DNA of 64,000 bases from Enterococcus sp. 9D6_DIV0238 (GCF_002174455.2 NZ_CP147246.1:124001-188000); one strand, 5' to 3'. Shown: positions 42,036-51,477, counted from the stretch's first letter. Notes: a model not told the origin generated them from the letters alone. Made by a program: numbers and translations.

Positions 42036-42814
42036 GTACTGTACTTGAATTGAAACATGCGACTAAAAGAATCGATAATGGTCTAAATGAAACAAAGATC
42101 ATTTTGAATAATGTGAATCTAACGATTGAAAAAGGTGAATTTGTCACTGTTTTAGGTGGAAATGGGGCTGGTAAAAGCACGCTGTTCAACAGCATCGCTG
42201 GAACATTGTCTCTAAGTGAAGGTGACTTGTTTATCAATCAACAAAAAATCACGAATTATTCTGAAGAAAAACGGGCAACTTTTTTCTCCCGCGTTTTTCA
42301 AGATCCTAAAATGGGAACAGCACCACGAATGACTGTTGCAGAAAATCTACTTTTGGCAATGTACCGAGGACAAAAAAGAAGCTTACGCTTAAGAAAAATC
42401 AGTGAGCAGCGAACATTTTTTACAAAAATCTGCAGTGAAGTAGGAAATGGACTGGAAAATCATTTGGATACCCCAACTGGCAATCTTTCTGGCGGGCAAA
42501 GACAAGCATTGAGCTTGCTGATGGCGACATTGACTAAACCAGAGTTGCTATTGTTAGATGAACATACAGCAGCTTTAGATCCTAAAACGTCAAAACAATT
42601 GATGCATCTAACCGATCAACGAATCAAAGAAGCTGATTTGACTTGTTTAATGATCACTCACCGAATGGAAGATGCGTTAGAATATGGCAATCGGCTGATC
42701 GTCTTACAAAAAGGTCGAATTATTAAAGACTTGAATAAAAGCGAGAAGGAAAAACTGACCCTACAAGATTTATTGCTGTTTTTTGAAGAAGAAGCAGAGC
42801 TGTCAGTAGATTAA
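42032..42814 (+). CDS. trpZ: tryptophan ABC transporter ATP-binding protein TrpZ
   Basis: 260 residues: Walker A LGGNGAGKST, Q-loop VFQDP, signature LSGGQRQAL, Walker B LLLLDEHTAALDP and the switch His in MITHRM. The H replacing P after the catalytic Glu (DEHTA) is typical of this transporter class. Last gene of trpXYZ, followed by a strong terminator. Confidence 0.88.
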   Translation: MSTVLELKHATKRIDNGLNETKIILNNVNLTIEKGEFVTVLGGNGAGKSTLFNSIAGTLSLSEGDLFINQQKITNYSEEKRATFFSRVFQDPKMGTAPRMTVAENLLLAMYRGQKRSLRLRKISEQRTFFTKICSEVGNGLENHLDTPTGNLSGGQRQALSLLMATLTKPELLLLDEHTAALDPKTSKQLMHLTDQRIKEADLTCLMITHRMEDALEYGNRLIVLQKGRIIKDLNKSEKEKLTLQDLLLFFEEEAELSVD

Positions 42815-42815
42815 G

Positions 42816-42857
42816 AAAGAAGTCAAGACTATCGATTAGTCTTGACTTCTTTTTTAT
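42816..42857. terminator. bidirectional terminator of trpXYZ and the exporter genes
   Basis: AAAGAAGTCAAGACTA / TAGTCTTGACTTCTTT stem, loop TCGAT, with T-runs on both strands. Confidence 0.93.
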
Positions 42858-43284
42858 CTAAAATATTTTTTAACAGACGTTCTACGATTCCTGTGACCAT
42901 GAAACCAGCTGCGATCGCTCCAGCAGTCATGATCACTTTGATAATGAAATGCATGCCGTTGACGTAGTCACCTAAAACGATACTGCGAACTGCTTGATAA
43001 GCCGGACCGCCTGGAACTAGCGGAACAAGGCTGGGGATATTAAAGATAGTCATTGGCATTTTCTTCCGTCGTGAAAAAAAGATGCTCATCAAACCGATAC
43101 CAATGGCGCCGAGAAAATTTGCAAAAATCGCTCCGGCCTCCAGGTTTTTAGTTGACCAAAAAATCATCCAGCCAACAGTACCAGTGATTCCGCAAGCATT
43201 TAGCAATTTTCTTGGGACATTCGTCACGATTCCAAATGTAATGGTGCTTAAATAACTAAAAAGACAATGAATCACAATTTCCAA
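42829..43284 (-). CDS. threonine/serine exporter, C-terminal half (ThrE_2/DUF3815)
   Basis: 151 residues, four membrane segments, with NVPRKLLNACGITGTVGWMIF, GLMSIFFSRRKKMPMTIFNIPSLVPLVPGGPAYQAVRSI as in the DUF3815/ThrE_2 family. It pairs with the larger ThrE-type gene 13 bp upstream: in corynebacterial ThrE the two halves are one protein. Probably exports amino acids or related small acids; substrate not established in enterococci. Confidence 0.88.
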   Translation of the reverse strand: MEIVIHCLFSYLSTITFGIVTNVPRKLLNACGITGTVGWMIFWSTKNLEAGAIFANFLGAIGIGLMSIFFSRRKKMPMTIFNIPSLVPLVPGGPAYQAVRSIVLGDYVNGMHFIIKVIMTAGAIAAGFMVTGIVERLLKNILDKKEVKTNR

Positions 43285-43296
43285 AATAATTTCTCC

Positions 43297-44058
43297 TTAC
43301 ATAAATAGTTTGAAAACGATCGCAATGCCGATACCGATCGAACCTGCAATAAATATCGCTTCTGTTGCCCGTGCTGTTCCGCTTAACAGATGTCCAGCTA
43401 AAATGTCTCTGAATGAATTTGTGATCGCCACACCAGGAACCAATGGCATCACAGCACCAATAATGATGTTATCGACATTACCAGCTAGATGGAAGGTCAC
43501 TGCAAAATATGCGAGCAGACCAATTGTAAAAGAAGCCAGAAAGTCATCTAAGAATTTAATGCGGAGCCACTCCTTTGTGAAGTGAGCTACACTAAAGCCA
43601 ATCATACCAATAAAGAATGTAGCTAGAAAATCATCCCAACTCCCACCAAAAATATACATCAAGGTGCAACTGACAATACCGGCTGCAAAAATTTGCAGCG
43701 TCATCGAATATGTTGGTGCTTCAGTGTCGATATTGACTAATTTATGGTTAAGCTCAGCTAGAGAAATTTCTTGGTTAGCGAACTGTCGAGAAAGATTATT
43801 GACAATGGCCACTTTTTCCAAATTGATACTGCGTTCAGTCACATTTTCTAATTGCGTAAAATTACTCGAGCGAAACCCCATAAAAAGACCTGTAGCAGTT
43901 ACGTAGCTAACACTTTCTTTTTGACCAGCATTTTCTGCGATGCGGTTCATTGTATCTTCCACACGATACACTTCAGAACCACTTTCTGTCATTATTTTTC
44001 CAGCTAATAAGCAAGTATCTAAAATGAGTTGTAAATTTTTTTGTTTTGATTCTTTCAT
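43297..44058 (-). CDS. threonine/serine exporter, N-terminal half (ThrE/DUF1212)
   Basis: 253 residues. A cytoplasmic N-terminal part with CLLAGKIMTESGSEVYRVEDTMNRIA (the E-x-x-R-V-E-x-T motif of the family) and five membrane segments in the second half, ending AVMPLVPGVAITNSFRDILAGHLLSGTARATEA. It would form the exporter together with the following small gene. Ribosome binding site AAGGAG. Upstream of it lies a gene-free stretch of nearly 500 bp. Confidence 0.9.
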   Translation of the reverse strand: MKESKQKNLQLILDTCLLAGKIMTESGSEVYRVEDTMNRIAENAGQKESVSYVTATGLFMGFRSSNFTQLENVTERSINLEKVAIVNNLSRQFANQEISLAELNHKLVNIDTEAPTYSMTLQIFAAGIVSCTLMYIFGGSWDDFLATFFIGMIGFSVAHFTKEWLRIKFLDDFLASFTIGLLAYFAVTFHLAGNVDNIIIGAVMPLVPGVAITNSFRDILAGHLLSGTARATEAIFIAGSIGIGIAIVFKLFM

Positions 44059-44375
44059 TCAAAAAACTCCTTGAAGTAAGATAGGCGATAGAAACAGTGT
44101 ATCACTTTTTCTGAAAGTTTGAAATCACTGAGTGATTAGAAATAAAAATGTTTACACCTTTAAAGCATATTTCCGCTATACTCTAAAAAGAGTGTGAAAT
44201 TTTTTGTGAGCGAATGTGTATAACAAAATTTTCTGAGATAAGTTATCAAAAAAAACTACTGATCAATATAGGGCAGAGCAAAGACGTCAATAAACCTGTG
44301 ATAATTCGGAGCTGACACTAAAGAGATTGCTTTCTTTCATCCATAAGATCGTTCTTTTTATAAGGAGTATACGCT

Positions 44376-44396
44376 ATGAAATCTACTCTAAGATAA
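44376..44396 (+). CDS. possible six-codon leader frame (MKSTLR)
   Basis: ATG eight bases after AAGGAG (44362-44367), then AAA TCT ACT CTA AGA and TAA. It is the only strong initiation signal in the gene-free stretch 44059-44554, which also contains TATACT (44177-44182) without a well-spaced -35. Nothing else in that stretch is recognisable. May be chance. Confidence 0.25.
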   Translation: MKSTLR

Positions 44397-44554
44397 AAAA
44401 TAATCGTATTTCTGATCCATTCTTTAAATTTTGCTTAGAATTATAAAGATATACTAAAAAAACAGAGGAAAACTCTCAGATAGTCAAAACATCCTTGCTT
44501 TTTCTCAGTAAAAGTCCTATCCTTATCTTAACAAACCAAAGGGGTCTAGATATT

Positions 44555-44743
44555 ATGGATAAACAATGGTCACTGTATTCAATAAGCAGCTTCATTTTAC
44601 TTGTATTGTTAGTAAAAACGTTTGAACGAGGGCATATTGCTTTAAGTATTTTTTTAGCGGTGCTTTTATTGGTACAAGTGACAGGAACAGTTATCTGTGT
44701 TCATCAAAAAAGACAAAAAAAAGAAATCCCATCTTCTAAATAA
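44555..44743 (+). CDS. small two-helix membrane protein
   Basis: 62 residues: DKQWSLYSISSFILLVLLVKTF, a short polar turn (ERGH), a second hydrophobic segment (IALSIFLAVLLLVQVTGTVIC) and a basic tail (HQKRQKKEIPSSK). AAGGGG lies ten bases upstream. The terminator hairpin begins inside the last codons. Family not recognised. Confidence 0.65.
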   Translation: MDKQWSLYSISSFILLVLLVKTFERGHIALSIFLAVLLLVQVTGTVICVHQKRQKKEIPSSK

Positions 44744-44760
44744 AGAAGTGGGATTTTTAT
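44724..44760. terminator. bidirectional terminator
   Basis: AAATCCCATCTTC / GAAG-TGGGATTT stem with T-run; serves the small membrane gene and the convergent HAD gene. Confidence 0.82.
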
Positions 44761-44766
44761 TTTTGA

Positions 44767-45540
44767 TCAAATCAAATCAAAATGCTTCAAAGCATGAACA
44801 ATACCGCCATCCGTATTTTTCTTTGTGATATAACTTGAGCGTTCTTTCAACTCAGCTCGAGCATTGCCCATCGCAATTTTATTATCACATGCTTCAAACA
44901 ACGCAAGGTCGTTGATGCCATCCCCAAAAGCAAATGTCGGAACTTTTGGAAGATCAAGACTTTTGAATAGATTTTGAACACCAGAACCTTTTGAAACACC
45001 TTTTCTGACTGTATCAATAGAGTAGGGACCATTTCGGTAAAACGTCATCTCAGGGAAGTGTTCCAAATAATGTTCATCGCCATCTTCTGAGAGTACTAAC
45101 ATCATATTAACAGTCTTATTTTCAGTGTTAAAAGGATCGATCATAGGTGGTTTTGAATGAATGAAAGCATAGGCATTTGAAACGATTTCGTTGTGTCCTG
45201 AACACCAAATATGGCGATCATTATAATAAGAAATCTCGTGTCCTTGCTGTTTGACATGTTTTTGCATCTTAGCAACTTCTTCCGGTGTAAACTCATTTGA
45301 ATACACTTTCTTTCCTTCAACTTGGATCAATTGACCATTCATCACAATAGCAGAATCGATCCCGCTATCTTTCATGATATGCTCGATCTCTACTATCGTC
45401 CGACCAGTAGCGATCAAAGGTAATACTTGATTATCTTTCAATGCCTGGATAGCGGTTGAGATCTCAGAAGTAATTTCAGATTTTTCGTTCAGTAATGTGC
45501 CGTCTAAATCAAAAAAAGCAACTGCTTGAATCTTTTCCAT
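44767..45540 (-). CDS. Cof-type HAD-IIB hydrolase
   Basis: 257 residues. HAD motif I FFDLDGTLLNEKSEI at the N-terminus (two catalytic Asp), motif II PLIATGRT, and motifs III/IV VSKGSGVQNLF and FGDGINDLALFEA with the C2B cap between about residues 80 and 180. Such enzymes dephosphorylate sugar phosphates or flavin/pyridoxal nucleotides; substrate unknown. Single gene. Confidence 0.92.
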   Translation of the reverse strand: MEKIQAVAFFDLDGTLLNEKSEITSEISTAIQALKDNQVLPLIATGRTIVEIEHIMKDSGIDSAIVMNGQLIQVEGKKVYSNEFTPEEVAKMQKHVKQQGHEISYYNDRHIWCSGHNEIVSNAYAFIHSKPPMIDPFNTENKTVNMMLVLSEDGDEHYLEHFPEMTFYRNGPYSIDTVRKGVSKGSGVQNLFKSLDLPKVPTFAFGDGINDLALFEACDNKIAMGNARAELKERSSYITKKNTDGGIVHALKHFDLI

Positions 45541-45690
45541 AAATTTTCAACGTCCTTTCATGCTTAATCTTATCAAAGATTGAAAAAAAGACAAAGCTTT
45601 TTTGAAGAAAGATAGAAGTTATTGGAGCTTAGCGATTTTTAGAGTATAATATTACTGACGTTAACTATGAAGAAAAGAGGCGGTATATAA

Positions 45691-46407
45691 ATGAATGTAT
45701 TAATGATCGAAGATAATGAATCTGTATCAGAAATGATGCAAATGTTCTTTTTGAACGAAGGTTGGGAAGCAACTTTCAAATATGACGGCAAAGAAGGATT
45801 GGATACCTTTTTAGAAGCGCCGGAGAAGTGGGATATGATCACACTGGATCTGAATCTACCAACGATGGATGGAATGTCAGTGTGCCGTGAAGTTCGCAAG
45901 GTATCAAATACTGTACCGATCATTATGCTGACTGCCAGAGATTCTGAAAGTGATCAGGTGATAGGGCTTGAGATGGGCGCAGATGATTATGTGACTAAGC
46001 CGTTCAGTCCGTTGACCTTGATCGCTCGTATCAAAGCTCTTCATCGTCGTTCTGAGATCGGAGAGCATGTTGATAGCTCTGAACCTTCAGATGAAAAGTT
46101 TGATGTAACAACAGAACATTTCAAAATGAATACAAAAACTAGGGAAGCTTATCTTGATAATAAACCGATCGACGGTTTGACACCGAAAGAATTTGATTTA
46201 CTGTATACACTTGCAAAAAAACCAAGACAGGTCTTTTCCCGTGAGCAACTACTAGAAATGGTTTGGGATTATCAATATTTTGGAGATGAGCGAACAGTTG
46301 ATGCTCATATCAAAAAGTTGCGTCAAAAGATTGAAAAAGTGGGACCGCAAGTTATTCAAACGGTTTGGGGCGTAGGGTATAAATTTGATGATTCTGGAGT
46401 TGCTTAG
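45691..46407 (+). CDS. OmpR-family response regulator (YclJ-like)
   Basis: 238 residues. Receiver domain with acidic pocket ED (7-8), phosphoacceptor D53 in LDLNLPTMDG, Thr in MLTAR and Lys in VTKPFSP. C-terminal winged helix (LTPKEFDLLYTLAKKPRQVFSREQLLEMVWDY...DERTVDAHIKKLRQKI). It most resembles B. subtilis YclJ. Adjacent, without a gap, to the kinase gene, so the two form a two-component pair; target genes unknown. Confidence 0.94.
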   Translation: MNVLMIEDNESVSEMMQMFFLNEGWEATFKYDGKEGLDTFLEAPEKWDMITLDLNLPTMDGMSVCREVRKVSNTVPIIMLTARDSESDQVIGLEMGADDYVTKPFSPLTLIARIKALHRRSEIGEHVDSSEPSDEKFDVTTEHFKMNTKTREAYLDNKPIDGLTPKEFDLLYTLAKKPRQVFSREQLLEMVWDYQYFGDERTVDAHIKKLRQKIEKVGPQVIQTVWGVGYKFDDSGVA

Positions 46408-47877
46408 ATGAAATATTTACATCAGCAATTACTCGCTTTTTGGGGTGTGATCATTTTAATCATTTTGATCGTGGGGACATCTTTTACGCAATTAACGAAA
46501 AAAACCTTACAGGATACGAATTATGAACAATTACAAGGCTATGCCAAATCAGCATGGCAGGCGAAAGACTCGATCAATAGAGCCCCAGGGATGACAGATC
46601 AGGATACGTGGAATGCCTCCTTTCATCTGTTTGAAGGCTTTTTAAGCAATCAGGATGTTCAATTCGTTTTTTATGATACGAATATGAATGTTCAATACCC
46701 ACTTAATCCTGAAAAAAAGCTAGACGATACAGTGATCAAAGCTAACTGGGATGGATTGATGCAAGGACAACAGGAGTTTGCCACAGTAGATAAAGATATT
46801 TACGGAAACAAGAACGTCTCCTCCTACGTTATGCTGCCTGTGACGATGACCGATATTCAGTCGCAACAAAATACGATCATTGGCGCGTTAGTGGTTACCC
46901 AACCAGCAAAAAACGTGTCTGATAGTATGGATGCTATTACATCGAATTTATTCAAGGGTTTTATCATATCTAGTATAGTGGGCTTGATTTTGAGCTATTT
47001 CTTTGCGAGTTTCCAAGTTAAACGGATCAATCGAATGAGGAAAGCTACAAAAGAAATAACCAGTGGAAACTTTGATGTAAAATTAGCAACCCATGACAAA
47101 GATGAATTTGATGACTTAGCAGAAGATTTCAACAAGATGGCTGAGTCACTAAAAGAATCAAGGGAAGAAATCGATCGTCAAGAAGAACGCCGCCGCCAAT
47201 TTATGGCCGATGCCTCTCATGAAATGAGAACTCCTTTAACAACGATCAATGGTTTGTTAGAAGGACTCCAGTATGACGCAATACCTGAAAATCAACGGGC
47301 TAATGCTATTAAATTGATGCAAAATGAAACCTCTCGTCTGATACGATTAGTCAATGAGAATCTAGACTATGAGAAAATCAGAACGAATCAAATCAGCATT
47401 GTTGTGAAAAAATTCGATGCTACAGAGACACTGGAAAATATTTTAACACAATTAGAAGTGAAAGCAGAATCTGCTAATGATCGCTTGATTCTTGAAACAC
47501 ACGAACCTATTGACGTTTATGCTGACTATGATCGCTTCGTTCAGATAATGGTCAATATCCTGCAAAACGCGATACAATTTACTCAAGACGGAGAAATCCG
47601 TGTTCATTTACAAAAAGGTTATTTGGAAACGATCGTGACGATTACTGACACAGGAATTGGAATGTCAGAAGACCAAGTACAAAATATTTGGGATCGCTAC
47701 TATAAGGTCGATCCATCTAGGAAAAACACGAAATATGGAGAATCTGGTTTAGGATTGTCTATCGTTCAGCAGCTAGTGAGACTGCATAAAGGGAAGATCA
47801 ACGTTGAAAGTAAAGAGGGGAAAGGAACAAGCTTTACAATTTCATTCCCGGATGTTGAAATTCAAGACGAAGAGTAA
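46408..47877 (+). CDS. sensor histidine kinase (YclK-like)
   Basis: 489 residues: membrane helix (about 9-29), extracellular sensor domain of about 150 residues, second helix (about 187-205), HAMP (KRINRMRKATKEITSGNFDV), phosphoacceptor His near 271 in DASHEMRTPL, and ATP-binding N, D/F and G boxes (NILQNAIQFT, DTGIGMS, GESGLGLSIV). It phosphorylates the regulator encoded just upstream. The sensor domain carries no motif I recognise. Confidence 0.94.
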   Translation: MKYLHQQLLAFWGVIILIILIVGTSFTQLTKKTLQDTNYEQLQGYAKSAWQAKDSINRAPGMTDQDTWNASFHLFEGFLSNQDVQFVFYDTNMNVQYPLNPEKKLDDTVIKANWDGLMQGQQEFATVDKDIYGNKNVSSYVMLPVTMTDIQSQQNTIIGALVVTQPAKNVSDSMDAITSNLFKGFIISSIVGLILSYFFASFQVKRINRMRKATKEITSGNFDVKLATHDKDEFDDLAEDFNKMAESLKESREEIDRQEERRRQFMADASHEMRTPLTTINGLLEGLQYDAIPENQRANAIKLMQNETSRLIRLVNENLDYEKIRTNQISIVVKKFDATETLENILTQLEVKAESANDRLILETHEPIDVYADYDRFVQIMVNILQNAIQFTQDGEIRVHLQKGYLETIVTITDTGIGMSEDQVQNIWDRYYKVDPSRKNTKYGESGLGLSIVQQLVRLHKGKINVESKEGKGTSFTISFPDVEIQDEE

Positions 47878-47898
47878 GGAAAGAGGATAATAACAAGA

Positions 47899-47943
47899 AT
47901 AAGCTGGGTGAAGATGATTGTTCTCTTTACCCAGCTTATTTAA
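47899..47943 (+). terminator. terminator of the two-component operon
   Basis: AATAAGCTGGGT / ACCCAGCTTATT stem with a long loop, then TTAA; moderate T content. Confidence 0.75.
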
Positions 47944-47950
47944 TCGCTAT

Positions 47951-47998
47951 AAAAAGGTTTGGCAGTATCCGCTCATAGAGGGGCCGCCAAACCTTTTT
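47951..47998 (-). terminator. terminator of the degenerate ABC genes
   Basis: AAAAAGGTTTGGC / GCCAAACCTTTTT stem; on the minus strand it ends in a T-run. Confidence 0.8.
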
Positions 47999-48549
47999 TA
48001 TGCTGTATGAATGATTTTATCCATATAAGGACTTTCTGCAATCTGAATGTCGTTAGTCAATACTAAAATCGCTTTTTTCTTTTCTTTAGCGATTTTTTGC
48101 AGCAATGGAAGTAGCTCTTGCCGCTGTCCAATTGATAATTTTTGGAAGATATCATCAATGATGATGATGTCTTTATCAAGCAATAGCAGTTGAACTAATT
48201 GGAGCTTGATTACTTCTAATGTGTTTAAATCAGATTCAGATTTAATCAGTACATCGTGTGTTAAGCCAACATAACTAAGCTGTTCTATTAGCAGAGGCTT
48301 TTTATTTTTCTCTTTGATCGATGTACCAAGAAATAGATTATCACGAATCGAGAGATAAGGGAGAAACGTATTTTCAGATAGAATAAAACCGATCGCCATC
48401 GTTTGTTTTAAATCAAATGTCTTATCGATAAGAAAGAAAAAATCAGCTTGAATACGGCTTTGATCTTCTAAAATGACTGTCATATGTTGTTCCTGAAATA
48501 ATTCATTGAAACGCTCTTGCGTCCAGAAATTTTGTAAAGAAAAATCCAT
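47998..48549 (-). CDS. degenerate ABC ATPase-like protein lacking Walker A
   Basis: 183 residues, about 40 shorter than an ABC ATPase domain. The latter half still follows the fold: SENTFLPYLSIRDNLFLG (post-Q-loop region), NTLEVIKLQLVQLLLLDKDIIIIDDIFQKL where LSGGQ and Walker B (DEP) would be, and ILVLTND in place of the switch His. The P-loop GxxGxGKS and the signature are absent, so it should not hydrolyse ATP. Paired with a short FtsX-like gene 12 bp upstream. Frame is intact with a good start, so it is probably a diverged functional protein rather than a fresh pseudogene. Confidence 0.7.
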   Translation of the reverse strand: MDFSLQNFWTQERFNELFQEQHMTVILEDQSRIQADFFFLIDKTFDLKQTMAIGFILSENTFLPYLSIRDNLFLGTSIKEKNKKPLLIEQLSYVGLTHDVLIKSESDLNTLEVIKLQLVQLLLLDKDIIIIDDIFQKLSIGQRQELLPLLQKIAKEKKKAILVLTNDIQIAESPYMDKIIHTA

Positions 48550-48561
48550 TTATTCACGTCC

Positions 48562-49263
48562 TTAATACTGAATTCTTTTTTTCAAAAATGAATAGGTAGA
48601 AATCGATGTTACTAGTGTAGTTGTACCAGTAAGAATCAAACAATTTTTTAGAAAAGCTTTGAATATGACAGAAATAGGCAGATTGGTGATGCCTAATGAA
48701 ATAAAGGTAGTATTGCCATTAGCAGTCATTACTTGATTTGGTGTGCTTTCAACAACAAAATTCGGAGAAAAAAACGTAACCCGTTCAATTCCAAATTGAG
48801 CAGCTAATATAGGTTTTATCCTGATCAAAAGAAACTCATAGGTATGCTGGCAAACTAATAAAGCAAAAGCCGCGAAAAAAATCCCGATCATCAATGGAAT
48901 CAGCGTTTCTAAGACAGCTTGCTTGATGATAAAAGAACGTTTAAATCCCATGATCCGCCATTTTAACATGTCTTGTCTTTTTAACCGAAGAGTCGAAAAA
49001 AGTAAAAGGCTGATAATAAACAATGCAACGACTAAGAGTACTATGTACATCACTAAGAATAGGTGAATAAATTTCTGATGGTTTTTTAAGTAATCAGATA
49101 GATTCGCCAAATCCTTTACTTGTTGATAAAATGTGTTTTCTAAATCGATGAGGTTCAAAATGCTTGTCGATAGTACGAGAAAAAGTCCAGAAAAAAGTCC
49201 AAGACTAAAGGATGTTTTTTTATGATAGGAAACACTGGCATAGGCGTAACGAATGTTTTTCAA
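48562..49263 (-). CDS. short FtsX/MacB-like permease
   Basis: 233 residues with four membrane segments: one near the N-terminus (FSLGLFSGLFLVLSTSIL) and three in the arrangement of an FtsX domain (LFLVMYIVLLVVALFIISLLLFSTLRLKRQDMLKWRIMGFKRSFIIKQAVLETLIPLMIGIFFAAFALLV). The R-x-x-M-G-F-x-x-x-x-I motif of FtsX permeases is clear. Usual exporters of this type have 380 or more residues, so the large outer domain is reduced. It pairs with the ATPase-like gene lacking a P-loop. Confidence 0.7.
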   Translation of the reverse strand: MKNIRYAYASVSYHKKTSFSLGLFSGLFLVLSTSILNLIDLENTFYQQVKDLANLSDYLKNHQKFIHLFLVMYIVLLVVALFIISLLLFSTLRLKRQDMLKWRIMGFKRSFIIKQAVLETLIPLMIGIFFAAFALLVCQHTYEFLLIRIKPILAAQFGIERVTFFSPNFVVESTPNQVMTANGNTTFISLGITNLPISVIFKAFLKNCLILTGTTTLVTSISTYSFLKKRIQY

Positions 49264-49325
49264 ATAGATTCACCTCACAGGAACAAGTATAAAATAAGAA
49301 TATGAATAATCTATGAAAAAGGTAT

Positions 49326-49355
49326 AAAAAAGCTTGAGTAATTACTCAAGCTTTC
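49326..49355 (-). terminator. ltaS terminator
   Basis: AAAGCTTGAG / CTCAAGCTTT stem with loop TAATTA; T-run on the minus strand. Confidence 0.85.
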
Positions 49356-49359
49356 ATGA

Positions 49360-51477
49360 CTATTTATTTGCTTTTTGGTAATCCTGGTAGGATTCTGTGT
49401 GGTATTTATCAACGGTGGATGTGTTGTTATTTTTGCTGTAGACACTCGTTGATGATTTCCCTTTTTTAGATTCGATTTTTTTCATTTGTTCCAGCTGATC
49501 TTTATAATTGTAATTATCAGGATTTACCGGCGTCAAACCGCTGTTTGTATAGAAGCGAAGAAGATCACCGTTCGTCGTTTGATCAGACATCTCAAGCTGT
49601 AAGCTTACTTTGTCTTTTAACGCTTTCGTTTCCTGCAGTTGTTGTTCAGTTGGTTCACTGATCAATAGACCAGTTGCTGTATCATAGATATTAGAACCTA
49701 ACATCGTATATTTAGGTGAAACATAGTTACCATTTCTAAACGCAACCAGCTGTTCATTTTGTTTGGAGAATAGATCTTGTCCCATTTGAATATAATTCTT
49801 TGTATCAATACCCAGCAAGTGAAGTAGGGTAGGGAGTGCATCGATTTGACCACCGTACGTATGATTGATCCCGCCATTTGTTTGACCTGGAATATGAATC
49901 ATATATGGTACACGCTGCATTGTTGAATTGTCAAAATCATTCCAGGTAGATTTTGTTTTACCAACGAGTTCAGCTAAATTTTTATTACGTGAAGTCGAAA
50001 CACCATAATGGTCGCCGTAAAGTACGATCACTGAATTATCATATAATCCAGATGCTTTTAAATAATTGAAAAATTCTTCAACAGATTTGTCAAGGTAATT
50101 CGCTGTAGCAAAGTAGCCGTTGATTGTTTCATCTGACGTATTTGCAATCGGGAATCCTGCTTCATCATTTGTAAATTGAGAATAAGGATAATGATTAGAA
50201 ACAGCGATAAACTTAGAATAAAATGGTTGTTGTAAATGCTCTAAATATTGAACGGACTGGTTGAAAAATGGTTTATCATGCAATCCGTATTGAAAAGAGT
50301 TATCTTCGTTAACATCATAATAACTAGCATCGAAAAAGTAATCATACCCTAAATGCTTATAAGTTTCGTTACGATTCCAGAAATTACCGGCATTTCCGTG
50401 GAAAACAGCACTAGTATAACCAGCTTCTTGATCTAGAATTGCTGGAGCAGCTTCGAATGTATTTTTTCCGCCGACTTGAGTGAACAATGATCCTTGATCT
50501 AAACCGAATAATGAATTTTCAAACATCGTTTCAGCATCACTCGTTTTTCCTTGTCCTACTTGATGGAAAAAATTGTCGAAACTATACGTACTATTATTAT
50601 GGAAAATACTGTTAAGGAATGGAGTAACTTCATGATCGACACCATTTTCATCTTTTAACTTGTAATCGATCAGGAATTGTTGGAAGCTTTCTAAATGGAT
50701 ATAAATCACATTTTTTCCTTTGGCAATTCCGAATGTTTCTGGATTAGGCTCAGCATAATGACCTTTAACATAGTCAGAAACTGTATCCATGTCGTTCTCG
50801 CTTGCTTCTGCTCGTACTTGGTTCGTCTGATACGTTGTGACACCATCATAAACAGTAAAAGCATTCAAGCCTAAAAATTTCACGATATAATCACGAGAAA
50901 ACTGACGACCTAATAATTGTGGTCTTGCAGTTTCCGCTAAAGTTAAGTTTGCAGCAAAGAACAAAGCAGATAATAAACTCATAGAAAGAGCAACTCTAGC
51001 TCTAACTGGACGTTCATCCATTTTGATTGTTTTCGTCAGTAATAAAATACCAACGATAATAAAGTCGAGCCAGTAAATCACATCATAAGGTCTGAAAAGA
51101 CGCAATGCACTTTCACCAAGACCGCTGGCAACTTTTCCGGCACCAAGCATAGTATTAACAGTGATAAAATCAGTAAATTCTCTATAATAAGTAACATTTG
51201 AGAAAAGAAGCAGGCTAACTAGGAAATAAATCACCATCATAGTGATATAGGAAGCTCTTTTTCTTCTCACATACAAAGCAATTGCCAACAAGAAAAAAGT
51301 TGAAGCAATTGGATTGATAAAGAGAATAAAATATTCGAAAGCATTTTCGATACGAAGATGAAAATCGACAACATAAGCAAAAATCGACTTCATCCAAATC
51401 AGGACACCTATAAAGAGAAACAGTCCCATACGGGTATCTAAAAATTTAGGTGTATGTATTTTTTTTAAAATATTCAA
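49360..51477 (-). CDS. ltaS: lipoteichoic acid synthase (LtaS)
   Basis: About 705 residues. Five N-terminal membrane helices (about 17-190) and an extracellular sulfatase-fold domain. Catalytic Thr lies in GQGKTSDAE, metal ligands in HLESFQ, LYGDHYG and FHGN. It polymerises glycerol phosphate from phosphatidylglycerol onto the lipid anchor. The C-terminal 60 residues are Ser/Lys/Asn-rich (KGKSSTSVYSKNNNTSTV). The frame opens at 51585, but that TTG is the first base of the promoter's -35; TTG 51477, ten bases after AAAGGA, is the likely start and gives MNILKKIHTPKFLDTR. Confidence 0.94.
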   Translation of the reverse strand: MNILKKIHTPKFLDTRMGLFLFIGVLIWMKSIFAYVVDFHLRIENAFEYFILFINPIASTFFLLAIALYVRRKRASYITMMVIYFLVSLLLFSNVTYYREFTDFITVNTMLGAGKVASGLGESALRLFRPYDVIYWLDFIIVGILLLTKTIKMDERPVRARVALSMSLLSALFFAANLTLAETARPQLLGRQFSRDYIVKFLGLNAFTVYDGVTTYQTNQVRAEASENDMDTVSDYVKGHYAEPNPETFGIAKGKNVIYIHLESFQQFLIDYKLKDENGVDHEVTPFLNSIFHNNSTYSFDNFFHQVGQGKTSDAETMFENSLFGLDQGSLFTQVGGKNTFEAAPAILDQEAGYTSAVFHGNAGNFWNRNETYKHLGYDYFFDASYYDVNEDNSFQYGLHDKPFFNQSVQYLEHLQQPFYSKFIAVSNHYPYSQFTNDEAGFPIANTSDETINGYFATANYLDKSVEEFFNYLKASGLYDNSVIVLYGDHYGVSTSRNKNLAELVGKTKSTWNDFDNSTMQRVPYMIHIPGQTNGGINHTYGGQIDALPTLLHLLGIDTKNYIQMGQDLFSKQNEQLVAFRNGNYVSPKYTMLGSNIYDTATGLLISEPTEQQLQETKALKDKVSLQLEMSDQTTNGDLLRFYTNSGLTPVNPDNYNYKDQLEQMKKIESKKGKSSTSVYSKNNNTSTVDKYHTESYQDYQKANK

